A stretch of 47,606 nt of DNA. Origin: Saprospiraceae bacterium (GTDB lineage: Bacteria; Bacteroidota; Bacteroidia; Chitinophagales; Saprospiraceae). This document shows, piece by piece, positions 15,769-26,946 of this stretch. Below the pieces are notes generated by a model that saw only the letters and a program-made list of their open reading frames with translations, had not been told where the DNA came from and did no database searches. A program made the translations under genes and the position numbers. How positions within the stretch are numbered: the stretch's first letter is position 1; each line of letters starts with the position of its first letter. The stretch covers positions 1 to 47,606 of the forward strand of contig JALHQW010000059.1 in the NCBI GenBank assembly GCA_022841745.1, read 5' to 3'.

Positions 15769-16889
15769 TGGCCGGTCTTTACCTACATATCCCCTTCTGC
15801 AAACAGGCTTGCCACTATTGCAATTTCCACTTCTCGACCTCCCTCAAGAACAAGGATGCAATGGTGGCAGCCCTGCTACAGGAACTCCGACTGCAAAGGG
15901 AATACCTCGAAGGGGAGCCGCTCGAAACAATCTACTTTGGCGGGGGCACACCTTCGTTGCTTTCCCAGCTTGAACTGGATGCTATTTTCGAGGCAATTTT
16001 CAAGCATTATTCCGTTGCCCCCCAAAACTTAGAAGTCACCTTGGAGGCCAATCCAGACGACCTAGCGGTGCTGAAAATCAATGAATTGCGCAACACCCCT
16101 ATCAACCGTCTAAGCATCGGGGTGCAATCCTTCTCCGAGGCCGACCTCCGTTTCATGAACCGGGCACATGATGCCTCCGAAGCACATGCCTGCATCCAAA
16201 ATGCCCAGCATGCAGGCTTCGAAAACCTCACCGTTGACCTGATTTATGGCTCACCGACTACCTCGCACCAGCAGTGGGCCGCCAACCTTTCCACCCTGAT
16301 TTCACTTAGGATTCCTCACCTCTCTTGCTACTGCCTGACGATAGAGCCTAAGACCGCATTGGCACACCAAGTAAAAAAAGGCAGTGCCCAGCCAGTGGAC
16401 GACGAACATGCCGCCCAGCAGTTCGAGCATTTGATGGAGGCCACCGAACGGGCTGGTTACGAGCATTACGAAATCAGCAATTTCGCTTTGCCCGGCTGGT
16501 ACTCCCGCCACAATGCTTCCTATTGGCAAGGAAAAAAATACCTCGGCATTGGCCCATCGGCGCATTCCTACAATGGCCACAGCCGCCAGTGGAACGTGGC
16601 AAACAATGCCAATTACATCCGCTCCATCCAGGCTGGAGACGTTCCTTTTGAATTGGAACTATTGACGCCCGTACAGCGCTACAACGAATACGTGATGACC
16701 GGCCTTCGAACGGCTTGGGGCTGTAGCCTTTTGAAAATCAAAGACTTAGGGTTTGAAACGCATTTTGCCGAAGGAGCAAAAGTTTTTTTGGAAGATGGCA
16801 CGATGCAGGTGGTTGGCAATACCTATCGTTTGACAAAAGCGGGCAGGTTCTTGGCAGATGGCATCGCTGCGGAGTTATTTGCAGGGTAG
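15768..16889 (+). CDS. hemW: Radical SAM haem chaperone HemW
   Basis: HemW of 373 residues, a radical-SAM protein formerly annotated as oxygen-independent coproporphyrinogen oxidase, that binds haem and hands it to membrane respiratory proteins. The iron-sulfur motif is CKQACHYCNF at residues 10-19 (CxxxCxxC); the fourth cysteine of true HemN (CxC) is replaced by Phe, which favours HemW. The GGGTPS motif follows near residue 58 and the C-terminal HemN-type domain is present. The ATG at 15768 overlaps the FKBP stop by one base (TGATG); a TTG one codon earlier is not needed. Confidence 0.93.
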   Translation: MAGLYLHIPFCKQACHYCNFHFSTSLKNKDAMVAALLQELRLQREYLEGEPLETIYFGGGTPSLLSQLELDAIFEAIFKHYSVAPQNLEVTLEANPDDLAVLKINELRNTPINRLSIGVQSFSEADLRFMNRAHDASEAHACIQNAQHAGFENLTVDLIYGSPTTSHQQWAANLSTLISLRIPHLSCYCLTIEPKTALAHQVKKGSAQPVDDEHAAQQFEHLMEATERAGYEHYEISNFALPGWYSRHNASYWQGKKYLGIGPSAHSYNGHSRQWNVANNANYIRSIQAGDVPFELELLTPVQRYNEYVMTGLRTAWGCSLLKIKDLGFETHFAEGAKVFLEDGTMQVVGNTYRLTKAGRFLADGIAAELFAG

Positions 16890-17589
16890 TGATTTAGGGG
16901 AAATTCGGAAATTCGGAAATCGAAGATTCACGCCAGTCAATTGGTTGAATAGTGATGGCCAGCAGCCCAATTTACAAAATCAAGTAGTTCTACCGGTTTC
17001 ACAAAAAAAAGCAGCCGAAAGCAAGCCTGGGGGCAGCGCTTCCGACCACTTTCCGGGAATAATAAAACAGGGGGCGTCCGGTTTTTGGGTTCATTCTCTT
17101 TTTTCCAAGGCAGGGCACTGGTCCAGTAGCTTGGAAAAAAGTGCAGGGTCACTATATTGCATAGTGCCTGCACCGAATTTGAAACCGACTAAAAAATCTT
17201 TGATACTGGGGTCGTGATGTAAGGCTCAAACAGGTCTATCTGATTCGTAATATTCGACGATCAAAAGCCAGTTCGACCAAGTTCGTTGCTGATGAAAGGG
17301 TAATTAAGTATGCGACCTCGTAGGCAATTGGCACAAGGCAATCGCTGAGGCTTTAGGTGTGCAAAGTGTGGAGTGAAAACGATACGTGATGCCTGCCTTC
17401 TAAAACTGTGGAAGTGAAAATATTGGGAAGTGTGTGGGAGATGGTGGCCTAATTATCGGCTCACGTTGTTCACAGTTTCTCTAGTAGGTTTAATCACCTA
17501 AAAAAACGAAAATAAAAGTCCCTTCCGGGTTGCTCTTCCTTCGGATGTTCGGTGAAAAATTTGCAAGAACCGTGCCAAGTATTTAAAAA
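16890..17589. other. 700-bp intergenic region with a possible gene relic
   Basis: No intact gene. The short direct repeat AAATTCGGAAATTCGGAAAT is near 16901. A 12-bp inverted repeat CTTTTTTCCAAG / CTTGGAAAAAAG at 17098-17141 forms a hairpin with T runs on both sides. On the minus strand 17094-17300 reads like protein with one stop (listed separately). The rest up to the response regulator stop shows nothing recognisable. Confidence 0.6.
17094..17300 (-). pseudogene. Possible gene relic
   Basis: On the minus strand one frame reads HQQRTWSNWLLIVEYYESD, then after an internal TGA continues as DPSIKDFLVGFKFGAG and SDPALFSKLLDQCPALEK, and stops near 17094. Composition and hydrophobic pattern are protein-like, and no frame before or after extends it. 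I do not recognise the family. The hairpin at 17098-17141 overlaps the last codons, so the match could be chance. Confidence 0.3.
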
Positions 17590-18273
17590 TCACATATTAA
17601 ATCTAAATCCGACCCCGTGAATGTTTTCGACCTTGAGGTTTTCGTCGTGGCGCAGGTATTTGCGCAGGCGGGAAATGAACACATCGAGGCTGCGGCCCAT
17701 GAAATAGTCGTCTTCGCCCCATAGTTTTTCAAGGATGTCGGAGCGCTTGACGACTTGGTTGGGGTTATCGAGGAAGTACTTGAGCAGGTCGGCCTCCCGT
17801 TGAGTGAGGGTTTCGGTAGCACCATTGCAGGTAAGCCCAAGGTTCTTGTAGTCAAATTCGTAGCAGCCAAAGCGATAGACCGTAGGCTTTACGACGCCTC
17901 CCATTATGCTCCTGCGGCGGAGGAATATTTCCACCTTCAATATAAGTTCTTCGATGCTAAACGGCTTGGTGATATAGTCGTCGCCGCCAAGGCGCAGGCC
18001 TTTTATTTTATCCTCTTTCAGCGATTTTGCCGTGAGGAAAATGATGGGAATATCGGTATTGAACCGGCGTATTTCCTCGGCCACTGCAAAGCCATCCATC
18101 TCCGGCAGCATCACGTCAAGGATGCAAAGGTCGAAATTGCCCTGTTTGGCGGCATCAAGGGCGGATTTCCCGTCGGTGCAATGGGTGATTTCATAGCCTT
18201 GCATCTCAAGGTTGTCCTTCGTCACGAAGCCAAGGCTTTCGTCGTCTTCCACGTAGAGCAGGTGTGGTTTCAT
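17590..18273 (-). CDS. OmpR-family response regulator, RprY-like
   Basis: Two-component response regulator of 227 residues. The receiver domain (1-118) has the acidic pair Glu9-Asp10-Asp11, the phosphoacceptor Asp53 in CILDVMLPEMDG, and Lys in ITKPFS. The C-terminal winged helix (about 130-227) ends RLRKYLRHDENLKVENIHGVGFRF, typical of OmpR/PhoB DNA-binding domains. It resembles Bacteroides RprY. It lies 58 bp downstream of its probable kinase on the same strand; the spacer is a run of GGATTGA words. Confidence 0.93.
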   Translation of the reverse strand: MKPHLLYVEDDESLGFVTKDNLEMQGYEITHCTDGKSALDAAKQGNFDLCILDVMLPEMDGFAVAEEIRRFNTDIPIIFLTAKSLKEDKIKGLRLGGDDYITKPFSIEELILKVEIFLRRRSIMGGVVKPTVYRFGCYEFDYKNLGLTCNGATETLTQREADLLKYFLDNPNQVVKRSDILEKLWGEDDYFMGRSLDVFISRLRKYLRHDENLKVENIHGVGFRFNM

Positions 18274-18331
18274 TTTTTAAGGATTGATGGATTGAAGGGT
18301 TGAAGGATTGATTTCATCGCTATGTACTGGG

Positions 18332-19609
18332 TTACTGGATAATGATACTTACGGTGGTTCCTTTGCCGGGTTCACTGTCCATGCTGATTTTCCAGCCGTG
18401 GGCCTCACAAATGTTCTTGGTATAGAACAGGCCAAGCCCAAAGCCTTTTACGTTGTGGACATCACCCGTTGGCACCCGGTAGAACTTCTCGAACACTTTT
18501 CCCAGGTCTTCCTTTGAAATACCGATGCCGTTGTCAATGACCTGCAATTGGATTTTTCCGCCCGCCACATCCTGCGTTCTCAGGAGGATATTTGGTGCAC
18601 CCAAGCAGTATTTCGTTGCATTGTCCACGAGGTTGTGCAGGATATTGGTCAGGTGCAGTCGATCTGATTTAATGATGGGCGACTTGGCCAACAGTTCACA
18701 GTGCAATGCACCACCTTGTTTTTCAACTTGCACCCTCATGCCTTCCAGTACGCTCGTTACCAAACCGTGCAGGTCGGTTTCTTCGAGGTTCAGCTTGAAA
18801 TTATCCCGTTCTATTTTGGCCAATTGGAGCACTTTTTCTACTTGGTTGTTCAGCCTCGTGTTCTGCTCTTGGATGATGTTGGCATATTGCGTCAGCCTTG
18901 GGCTTGCGTTGATTTCCGGGCTTTTCAGAAACACGTCGGTTGAGATACGGATGGTCGAAATCGGCGTCTTGAACTCGTGCGTCATGTTGTTGATGAAGTC
19001 CTTCTGCATCTCCGATAGTCGCTTCTGCCGTAGGATGATGGCCATTGCATACACAAAGAAAAGGATGGTAACGAACAAGATGCCAGATAAAATCAGTGCC
19101 AAGCGCATGTTGCTCACTATCTGTGAGTTGCGATGGGGGAACCTTACCCCAAAATAATAGAGGTACGAATCATGTACAGGGAGTTGTTCCTTTACGACAG
19201 GTGAGGGATCTGGCTTTTCGTCAATCGGGCTTTGAAAGCTGATATACTTGCCATAGGCCATTTTCTTCGAGTCGCAGTTGTAGATTCCATACTCGAAGTC
19301 TTCCGTAAGCCGCACGGCCTCCAACTCGCTCCTAAGGAAGTGCTCCAGGTTCTTGGGATTTATGAAATCGTTGATATTGACCACCCAGTAATTGGAGGTC
19401 ACCTGGCTGATGATGTCAAATGCGGGCGGCGTGCTGCCGAGTTTTTCAAAGCCCTTAACCACATTTTGCAACGCAATGGTTACTTTCTCTTGGTACTCCT
19501 TCTCTTCGTTGTCCCAAGTGGTGACGAGCAGGTAGCTCTGTATGGCAATGATGCCAATGATGGCCAAAGCACCCAAAATCACCACTCTGTTGATCGCCGT
19601 ATTCTTCAT
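18332..19609 (-). CDS. Two-component sensor histidine kinase, RprX-like
   Basis: A 425-residue membrane kinase. Two transmembrane segments (about 8-29 and 169-193) enclose a periplasmic sensor domain of roughly 140 residues with no recognised ligand motif. The HisKA domain has the phosphorylated His211 in NNMTHEFKTPISTI. The HATPase_c domain follows with N-box NLVDNATKYC, G1 VIDNGIGI and G2 KGFGLGLFYTK. The start at 19609 (MKNTAINRVVILG) begins directly at the first membrane segment; two upstream in-frame ATGs add a poorly supported 52 residues. It is transcribed before the response regulator at 17590-18273, and the pair resembles RprX/RprY. Confidence 0.92.
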   Translation of the reverse strand: MKNTAINRVVILGALAIIGIIAIQSYLLVTTWDNEEKEYQEKVTIALQNVVKGFEKLGSTPPAFDIISQVTSNYWVVNINDFINPKNLEHFLRSELEAVRLTEDFEYGIYNCDSKKMAYGKYISFQSPIDEKPDPSPVVKEQLPVHDSYLYYFGVRFPHRNSQIVSNMRLALILSGILFVTILFFVYAMAIILRQKRLSEMQKDFINNMTHEFKTPISTIRISTDVFLKSPEINASPRLTQYANIIQEQNTRLNNQVEKVLQLAKIERDNFKLNLEETDLHGLVTSVLEGMRVQVEKQGGALHCELLAKSPIIKSDRLHLTNILHNLVDNATKYCLGAPNILLRTQDVAGGKIQLQVIDNGIGISKEDLGKVFEKFYRVPTGDVHNVKGFGLGLFYTKNICEAHGWKISMDSEPGKGTTVSIIIQ

Positions 19610-19769
19610 CGAAAAAGGAAGGTTGCACCTTGAAACGCCATTGGTCGCCATTTGTTTTTTGCGGAGCAAAAGCAGCGGCCATTCTTCCAAGTTGCGCAAA
19701 ATAGGTGCTTGGTTTTTGTTTCGTGAAACGATTAACACCTCTTTAACAAGGAATGGAGGCCACAAAAAA

Positions 19770-19803
19770 TGAAAAAGGGAGAAGCGTTTTAAACCTCTCC
19801 CTT
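19770..19803 (-). terminator. Terminator after atpC
   Basis: On the minus strand AAGGGAGA ... TCTCCCTT (19803-19796 with 19782-19775) is followed by TTTTCATTTTTTG. It separates atpDC from the histidine kinase gene. Confidence 0.75.
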
Positions 19804-19830
19804 AAACAACAGCGAAATAAAAATAAAAAA

Positions 19831-20136
19831 CTATTTCTTCAAGCCCCTGGCTAACAGGGATACTTCATTGTTCAGCACTTCAATAAATCCACCAGAAATC
19901 TGGAAGGTCAGGGTCTTGTCCTTTTCCGTTCCGGTCATGATGGTGCTGGACTCTTGGTCGTAGTAGCGGTGCTCGCCGCCAGCGGTCACCACGGTCACAG
20001 TACCCTTCCCCAACGATGAAACGATGGGGGCGTGGTTCTTCAGCACCTGGAACTCGCCCAAAGTGCCCGGCACTTTCACCGACACCACAGCTCCGTGGAA
20101 AATCTCCTTATCAGGCGTTAAGATGGTAATGTTCAT
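19831..20136 (-). CDS. atpC: F1 ATP synthase epsilon subunit, short form
   Basis: Central-stalk subunit of the F1Fo ATP synthase, 101 residues. The whole protein is the N-terminal beta-sandwich (ITILTPDKEIFHGAVVSVKVPG, GEFQVLKNHAP, ISGGFIEVLNNEVSLLA). The C-terminal two-helix domain that inhibits ATP hydrolysis in E. coli and Bacillus is missing, as is usual in this phylum. It follows atpD by 77 bp; that spacer is a word-repeat hairpin. The other ATP synthase genes are not in the window, so atpDC is a separate cluster. Confidence 0.95.
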   Translation of the reverse strand: MNITILTPDKEIFHGAVVSVKVPGTLGEFQVLKNHAPIVSSLGKGTVTVVTAGGEHRYYDQESSTIMTGTEKDKTLTFQISGGFIEVLNNEVSLLARGLKK

Positions 20137-20213
20137 CTTTATGGTAATTGGTAATTAGTGATTGGTGATTAGCAATGGGGCTTACCCAATCACTAATCAC
20201 CAGTCGCCAATCA
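20137..20213. repeat. Word-repeat hairpin between atpD and atpC
   Basis: Words of the form ATTGGTGATTAG fold back: AGTGATTGG (20157-20165) pairs with CCAATCACT (20207-20215) and GGTGATTAG (20164-20172) with CTAATCACC (20193-20201). The last bases of the hairpin overlap the atpD stop codon. Confidence 0.75.
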
Positions 20214-22188
<1,975 letters not shown>

Positions 22189-23682
22189 TTACCTCGAAAT
22201 GATTAGTTTTCCACTTCCCAAGCCAATGCCGTCTCCCTCCAATTTCCAATAGTACAGCCCCTCTCCTAGCCCTTGCAGCGAAAACGACTGCCGCCCCGCC
22301 GACACTGGCCACCGCTTTACCACCTGCCCTACTGCATTGAAAAGCCAAAGCTTGGCGTGCTTGTCAACAGGAATGTCAACTTCCATATTGAGTTCCTCAG
22401 TCGCCGGGTTCGGCCACACCCTCACCGCCTCCTCTTCCGGCGGCGGCACATACCCGCTCGACACGTACACAATGCTGCTGTCGCAAACAGGGTAGCCCGT
22501 GCCGAGGCGGTAGTGCGGGAAGTTGGGGATGGAGTAGTTGGCGGAACAGGGCAGATCGATGCCCCGCTGCACGAAGCCACAGGCGAGGCCGGGTTCGTCA
22601 GGGTGGTTGATGACATGAAGGAAAGGGACAGGGCCATGCGGCGTTATGTATATCTTGCAGTCAGGACCGAGTTGCATGCGCTCAAAATAGGTGTCAGGCA
22701 CCAATCCATCATATTCGCCTACCAAGACCTTTGAGCCTAAAATATCGGATGCTTCAAGGTCAAGCTGATACACCTTTTCATAAGACGAAACATACAAAAA
22801 CCTCCCGCTTGGAGAAAAAGATAGGCCATTTGGGAAATAAAATGGTGTATCTACCACCAAGTGCTGGTAATTGCTCAACTCGCCTGAGCTACGGTTAAAA
22901 TCGAATAATAACAGTTGATTGTTGTGGTCAAAGTGAGCGAATTTTTCACCGTTGGGGCTAAATGACATTTGGCCTATCCCGCTTATGTTCAACTCATCTC
23001 CAATTGCTTGAGAATCGGTTGTGATAATATCATTTGGCGAAAGTAAGGTTTTATAAAAGTTGTTGCCAGTCTTGCTAAATGTGATTACCCACCATTTATT
23101 TCCATCCGAGTGCCTTACTGCTTGTAACCCAGTATGCAATTGGCTATTAAGAATTACCTTATTTTTTTCCACCACGTCGCCTAGTCCACTGTTCAGTGAC
23201 ATATCAATTTTTGAAAAGTACAACCGATTGATTCTGATGAATGGTGATTCGTCAAATGCTTCATATGCTTGATGGAAAACTGAATATATATTTTTATCAC
23301 CAGGTGAATTAAGAATAATTATTCCTCCCGGCGAAGTATATCCATAGTCGGGGCAATTGTCATCATAAATAACTCCAGGGTTTAAATGCTCTCCATTGGG
23401 CATTATTTCATGGTTCTTATTCTTGATGTAACACCCATTTGAGTAGAACAACAAATTGCCTTGCTCGTCGGAAAAGCTTGCATTGGCAACGAACATTTCA
23501 GTATTGATGGATTCCCTGTCAATGGTAAGCTCGCCGTTGTTGAAGCGAAGCAGGTTCATACAGTTGTTCGGATAGCTCGGCCCATCATCCTCCAAGCCAA
23601 TCAGCCATGTATAATCGTGTTTGTACTGTGCTGATAGGTTGAAACTTGATAATAGCAAACTAAAAAAGAAGAAGTATTTCAT
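22189..23682 (-). CDS. Secreted propeller-like protein with T9SS sorting domain, copy B
   Basis: A 497-residue exported protein with a signal peptide (MKYFFFFSLLLSSFNLSA, then Q). The body has repeated strands such as MSFSPNGEKFAHFDHNNQLLLFDFNRSSGEL and LSFSPSGRFLYVSSYEKVYQLDLE, consistent with a beta-propeller of YncE/WD40-like type. The last 80 or so residues (VRVWPNPATEELNMEVDI ... LGSGKLIISR) are a type A T9SS sorting domain, so it should be released or anchored at the cell surface. It is a clear paralogue of the gene at 25352-26878, sharing the start KHDYTWLIGLE and the block DLPCSANYSIPNFPHYRLG. The start at 23682 begins at the signal peptide. Role unknown. Confidence 0.85.
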   Translation of the reverse strand: MKYFFFFSLLLSSFNLSAQYKHDYTWLIGLEDDGPSYPNNCMNLLRFNNGELTIDRESINTEMFVANASFSDEQGNLLFYSNGCYIKNKNHEIMPNGEHLNPGVIYDDNCPDYGYTSPGGIIILNSPGDKNIYSVFHQAYEAFDESPFIRINRLYFSKIDMSLNSGLGDVVEKNKVILNSQLHTGLQAVRHSDGNKWWVITFSKTGNNFYKTLLSPNDIITTDSQAIGDELNISGIGQMSFSPNGEKFAHFDHNNQLLLFDFNRSSGELSNYQHLVVDTPFYFPNGLSFSPSGRFLYVSSYEKVYQLDLEASDILGSKVLVGEYDGLVPDTYFERMQLGPDCKIYITPHGPVPFLHVINHPDEPGLACGFVQRGIDLPCSANYSIPNFPHYRLGTGYPVCDSSIVYVSSGYVPPPEEEAVRVWPNPATEELNMEVDIPVDKHAKLWLFNAVGQVVKRWPVSAGRQSFSLQGLGEGLYYWKLEGDGIGLGSGKLIISR

Positions 23683-23719
23683 GGCTTTGAATTTTATGCT
23701 GCCCATAAGGACAAAAGAT

Positions 23720-23747
23720 GCCCCCTACAAAAATATCTGTAGGGGGC
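23720..23747 (-). terminator. Terminator of the truncated beta-helix gene
   Basis: Perfect 10-bp stem GCCCCCTACA / TGTAGGGGGC followed on the minus strand by ATCTTTTG. It lies 16 bases past the stop at 23763. Confidence 0.75.
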
Positions 23748-23762
23748 GTTCTGCAAATTGTG

Positions 23763-25355
23763 TTACTTGGAAATCACCAAGACTTGTGTCTGGTTTCCAG
23801 TGCTGGATTTCAAGGTCAAGAAATAAGTGCCAGCGGGAATTTTCCCTGTATCCACGGGAATTGCTTCCGTACCTTCCATGATTGTTTCAGCAAGAACCTG
23901 GACACCGAACGCATTGGTCAGGGTAAGCAATCCTTCCCCCTTCGATTTATCCACCAGTTCCACCACCAAATACTGGTTGGCCGGGTTGGGGTACATCCTG
24001 AAAGAAGGCTCGACCACCTTATCCTCGTCATTTGGCCTTGCAATTGGCTGTGGTGCTGCAAGGCCGCACAATGCCAAATCGTTGTATATGGCTTCATTGC
24101 CCAGCAATGCACGGGCCATGTACACGCCTTCCCCGCCCGAATAGGGGCACTGGTTGGCGATTGGCGTCAAATCCGAGATTTGCGTTGCCGTCAGTTCCGT
24201 TTGGTTGTTGGCAATCAGCTCCAGATATACCCGGTTGGCCGTGCGTTGGTTCGCCTCGAAGTTGGTAGTCGTTGAGACTGCCGCATTGGTGCCCAACAGT
24301 TGGGCTGCCGCTACCGTGCGGGCCGACAACATGGTTTGCTCCAAGGCTTGGGACTGAATTGCCAAAGTCTCCATTTCAGCCTTTTTCGCATCTCGTTGGG
24401 CAATCAGGCCTGCGTTGTTTGGCTGAACGGAAAGCGCATCCATGATGCTGCGCATTTCACCCATTTTGGTGGACATGCTGGTTTGTTGGCTTGCCAAGCT
24501 CGCCCTTGTGCCCGCATCCCCTGTCAACACGCTTTCTATGCTGGCCTTGATTGCCTCGAACCTGCCCACCGTACTGTTCTTCTCAGTGCCGAGGAAGCTC
24601 GCATAAACCGAACCTTGAGGGGCCAAAGTGGGGTCGGCCAACAATCGGCGGTACAACTGCCGCCTTGCCGTCCAGCCTTCTGCTGCGAACACGCCGATAT
24701 TAAAAGCCCCGGTAGCGATGCCATATTCCGTGCTGCTCAAGCTACCGCCGCCGTCTCCACCAATGGCAGCACTCGAACAGGCAGCCGTATTGCCGGCTTC
24801 CTGCCTAAAGTACCTTTGGCCATTGATATAGGTCCTTTCGGTGGAAATCAGATTGCCCCCATCAATGGTGTCAACGAATAACCGGGAGTTTGTCAATTCA
24901 AATGACTCTGTCGTATAATGAATCGCCCCATACCCCGTCGCCACGGGCGCCGTCAGCCACATATTCCCCCGGTGGCTCTGAACCCCGGTCAGGCCACCTA
25001 CGCCCTCGCTGCCGACCCTAAGCCCATGGAAGAAATTGGAGAAATTGTTCCCGGCGATGTCGGACGATAGGTTGCTGCTCTGGAACCACAGCCCAGTCCG
25101 GATATTGTCCATGATATTGCAGCTGTACTCCCCTTGGTCGGACGAACCCACTTTGATGCCGTACTGCAAGTTCACGAACCCGGTACCGCTAAAATCGTTA
25201 CCGAGCAACTCATTCGAGCCGCCCCCATCCACCGAGATGCCGTAGCCACCAGTTGTGTCAAGTCTCCCAACACCACAAAAAACCACCGTTCTGGAAAGTT
25301 TGCAACTTTCCAGGCTCCGCATTTCCCAAGTACCGATGACTTCATGCTCGTTCAT
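23763..25355 (-). pseudogene. 5'-truncated beta-helix/T9SS paralogue
   Basis: About 530 codons that match the C-terminal half of the 1064-residue protein at 26947-30141: the same last beta-helix turns (GYGISVDGGGSNELLGNDF), the same QSHRGN motif, the same helical region (ENWTAKRQLYR-like, QPNNAGLIAQRDAKK) and a type A T9SS domain. The signal peptide and about 500 N-terminal residues are missing. The only available start, ATG at 25355, overlaps the stop of the upstream gene as ATGA and reads through a perfect palindrome (25291-25313) unrelated to the family. It could be translated by coupling, but without a signal peptide it could not be exported, so I treat it as a relic. Confidence 0.75.
25291..25313. 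repeat. Perfect palindrome at the truncation junction
   Basis: CTGGAAAGTT, TGC, AACTTTCCAG: 10-bp arms around a 3-nt loop. It lies exactly where homology of the truncated gene to its full-length paralogue begins, so it may mark the recombination or insertion point. Confidence 0.7.
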
Positions 25356-26878
25356 TTTGCAATGATTAGCTTGCCATTCCCCACGCCCCTCCCCTCGCTC
25401 TCCACCCGCCAAAAATACATCCCAGTTGACAGTCCTTCCAGCAGAAAATTATGTCCAACCTGCCCCGCCGATATTTCCCAATGCCGCACTGGCTGCCCCG
25501 TTGCATTGAAAAGCCACAGCGTTGCTGGCTTTATTGAAGGTGCAATGTTTTCCAGGTGCAACTCGCAACTCGCCGGGTTCGGCCACACCCTCACTTCCTC
25601 CTCTTCCGGCGGCGGCACATACCCGCTCGATACATTCACGATACTGCTGTCACAAACAGGATACCCCGAGCCAAGGCGGTAGTGCGGGAAGTTGGGGATG
25701 GAGTAGTTCACCGAACAGGGCAGGGGCAGCCCCCGCTGCTCGAAGTTGCAGGCCGTGCCCAGTTCGTTGGGGTTGTGGATGACGTGCATGTACGCCACAG
25801 GGCCATGCGAGGTCATGTATATCTTGCAGTCGGGGCCAAGCTGCATGCGCTGGAAGGCAACGGCAAACTGAAGGCCAAAGAACTCATACACTAAGCCGTC
25901 GTATTCTCCCACTAACGTCTTGGACGACAGTAGGTCTGGTACCTCCAAGTCCAACTGCCAAAGTTTGGTCTGCGTTGAAGCATAAAGACGCTTGGAGTTG
26001 GGGGAAAATGCAAGGCCACTAAAATTAAATAATGGCGTGTCAAGTTCAATTTTCTGGTAATTGCTCAACTGCCCCGTGCTTCTGTCAAAATCAAATAAAA
26101 TCAGTTGGTCCATGAAGTCGTACTTGGCGAACTTTGTGCCGTCAGGGGAAAATGTAATTTGTCCACCACCGTTGATTGCCAACTCATCACCAATTATTTG
26201 AGAGTCTATTTCGCTGATGCCATTTTCGGTTAATAATACCTTGTAATATTTGTTGCCATTTTCTTTTATTGTCATTACCCACCAGTCTTTGTTGTTTGAA
26301 TGCTTGACAGCCTGCAACCCGGTATAAAAGGTGTTGCTCAATACAACCTGATTTTTTACTGTAACATCACCAAGCCCATTGTTTAATTCCATATCAACAA
26401 CAGAGTAGTAAAGCCTGTTGACCCTAACAAAAGGAGATTCATTATAGTATGCGAATGCTTGGTGGAACAAATAATACTTGTTGTCATCGTTTGGCATCGG
26501 CAATGCTATAATCCCGCCAACCGTCGCATAACCGCCATCAGGGCAACTGTTTTCATGTGAATCACCAGGATTAAGCGGTGAGCCATTTGGCATTATTTCA
26601 TGGTTGGCGTTTTTTACATCGCACCCATTTGAATAAAAGAGCAAATTACCTTCGCTATCTGACATGCTGACATTGGCAACATACATTGGATAATCAACCG
26701 ATAATTTCTCAATCGAAAGTTCTCCTTGTTCAAAACTTAACAAGTTCATGCAATTAATTGGATAGACATCAGGATTTGGGTCTTGCTCTACACCAATCAA
26801 CCAATTGTAGTCATTCTTATGTTGTGCATGAGAATAAAAAGTATAAAACAATAAAACAGCAGATAATAAATGCCTCAT
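25352..26878 (-). CDS. Secreted propeller-like protein with T9SS sorting domain, copy A
   Basis: A 508-residue protein with signal peptide (MRHLLSAVLLFYTFYSHA, then Q), a propeller-like body (ITFSPDGTKFAKYDFMDQLILFDFDRS, LAFSPNSKRLYASTQTKLWQLDLE) and a C-terminal type A T9SS domain beginning VRVWPNPASCELHLE and ending NGKLIIAK. It is paralogous to 22189-23682 along its whole length. In the direction of transcription it follows the full-length beta-helix gene, and the truncated beta-helix copy follows it through an ATGA overlap. The order helix, propeller, truncated helix, propeller points to tandem duplication of a two-gene module. Ligand and role are unknown. Confidence 0.85.
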   Translation of the reverse strand: MRHLLSAVLLFYTFYSHAQHKNDYNWLIGVEQDPNPDVYPINCMNLLSFEQGELSIEKLSVDYPMYVANVSMSDSEGNLLFYSNGCDVKNANHEIMPNGSPLNPGDSHENSCPDGGYATVGGIIALPMPNDDNKYYLFHQAFAYYNESPFVRVNRLYYSVVDMELNNGLGDVTVKNQVVLSNTFYTGLQAVKHSNNKDWWVMTIKENGNKYYKVLLTENGISEIDSQIIGDELAINGGGQITFSPDGTKFAKYDFMDQLILFDFDRSTGQLSNYQKIELDTPLFNFSGLAFSPNSKRLYASTQTKLWQLDLEVPDLLSSKTLVGEYDGLVYEFFGLQFAVAFQRMQLGPDCKIYMTSHGPVAYMHVIHNPNELGTACNFEQRGLPLPCSVNYSIPNFPHYRLGSGYPVCDSSIVNVSSGYVPPPEEEEVRVWPNPASCELHLENIAPSIKPATLWLFNATGQPVRHWEISAGQVGHNFLLEGLSTGMYFWRVESEGRGVGNGKLIIAK

Positions 26879-26903
26879 TGAATTAAGGGTTTTTTAAAGG
26901 TGG

Positions 26904-26935
26904 AAGCCCTTGCAGGTATGAACCTGCAAGGGCTT
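26904..26935 (-). terminator. Hairpin after the beta-helix gene
   Basis: Perfect 14-bp stem AAGCCCTTGCAGGT / ACCTGCAAGGGCTT with a 4-nt loop between the beta-helix stop (26947) and the start of propeller copy A (26878). The following bases are not a clean T run, so some read-through is possible. Confidence 0.7.
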
Positions 26936-26946
26936 TGCCTAAATTG

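Noticed and set aside
25356-25412. Longer N-terminus of the truncated beta-helix gene
   Set aside because: The extra residues (MAGGERGEGRGEWQ) come from the overlapping end of propeller A in another frame.
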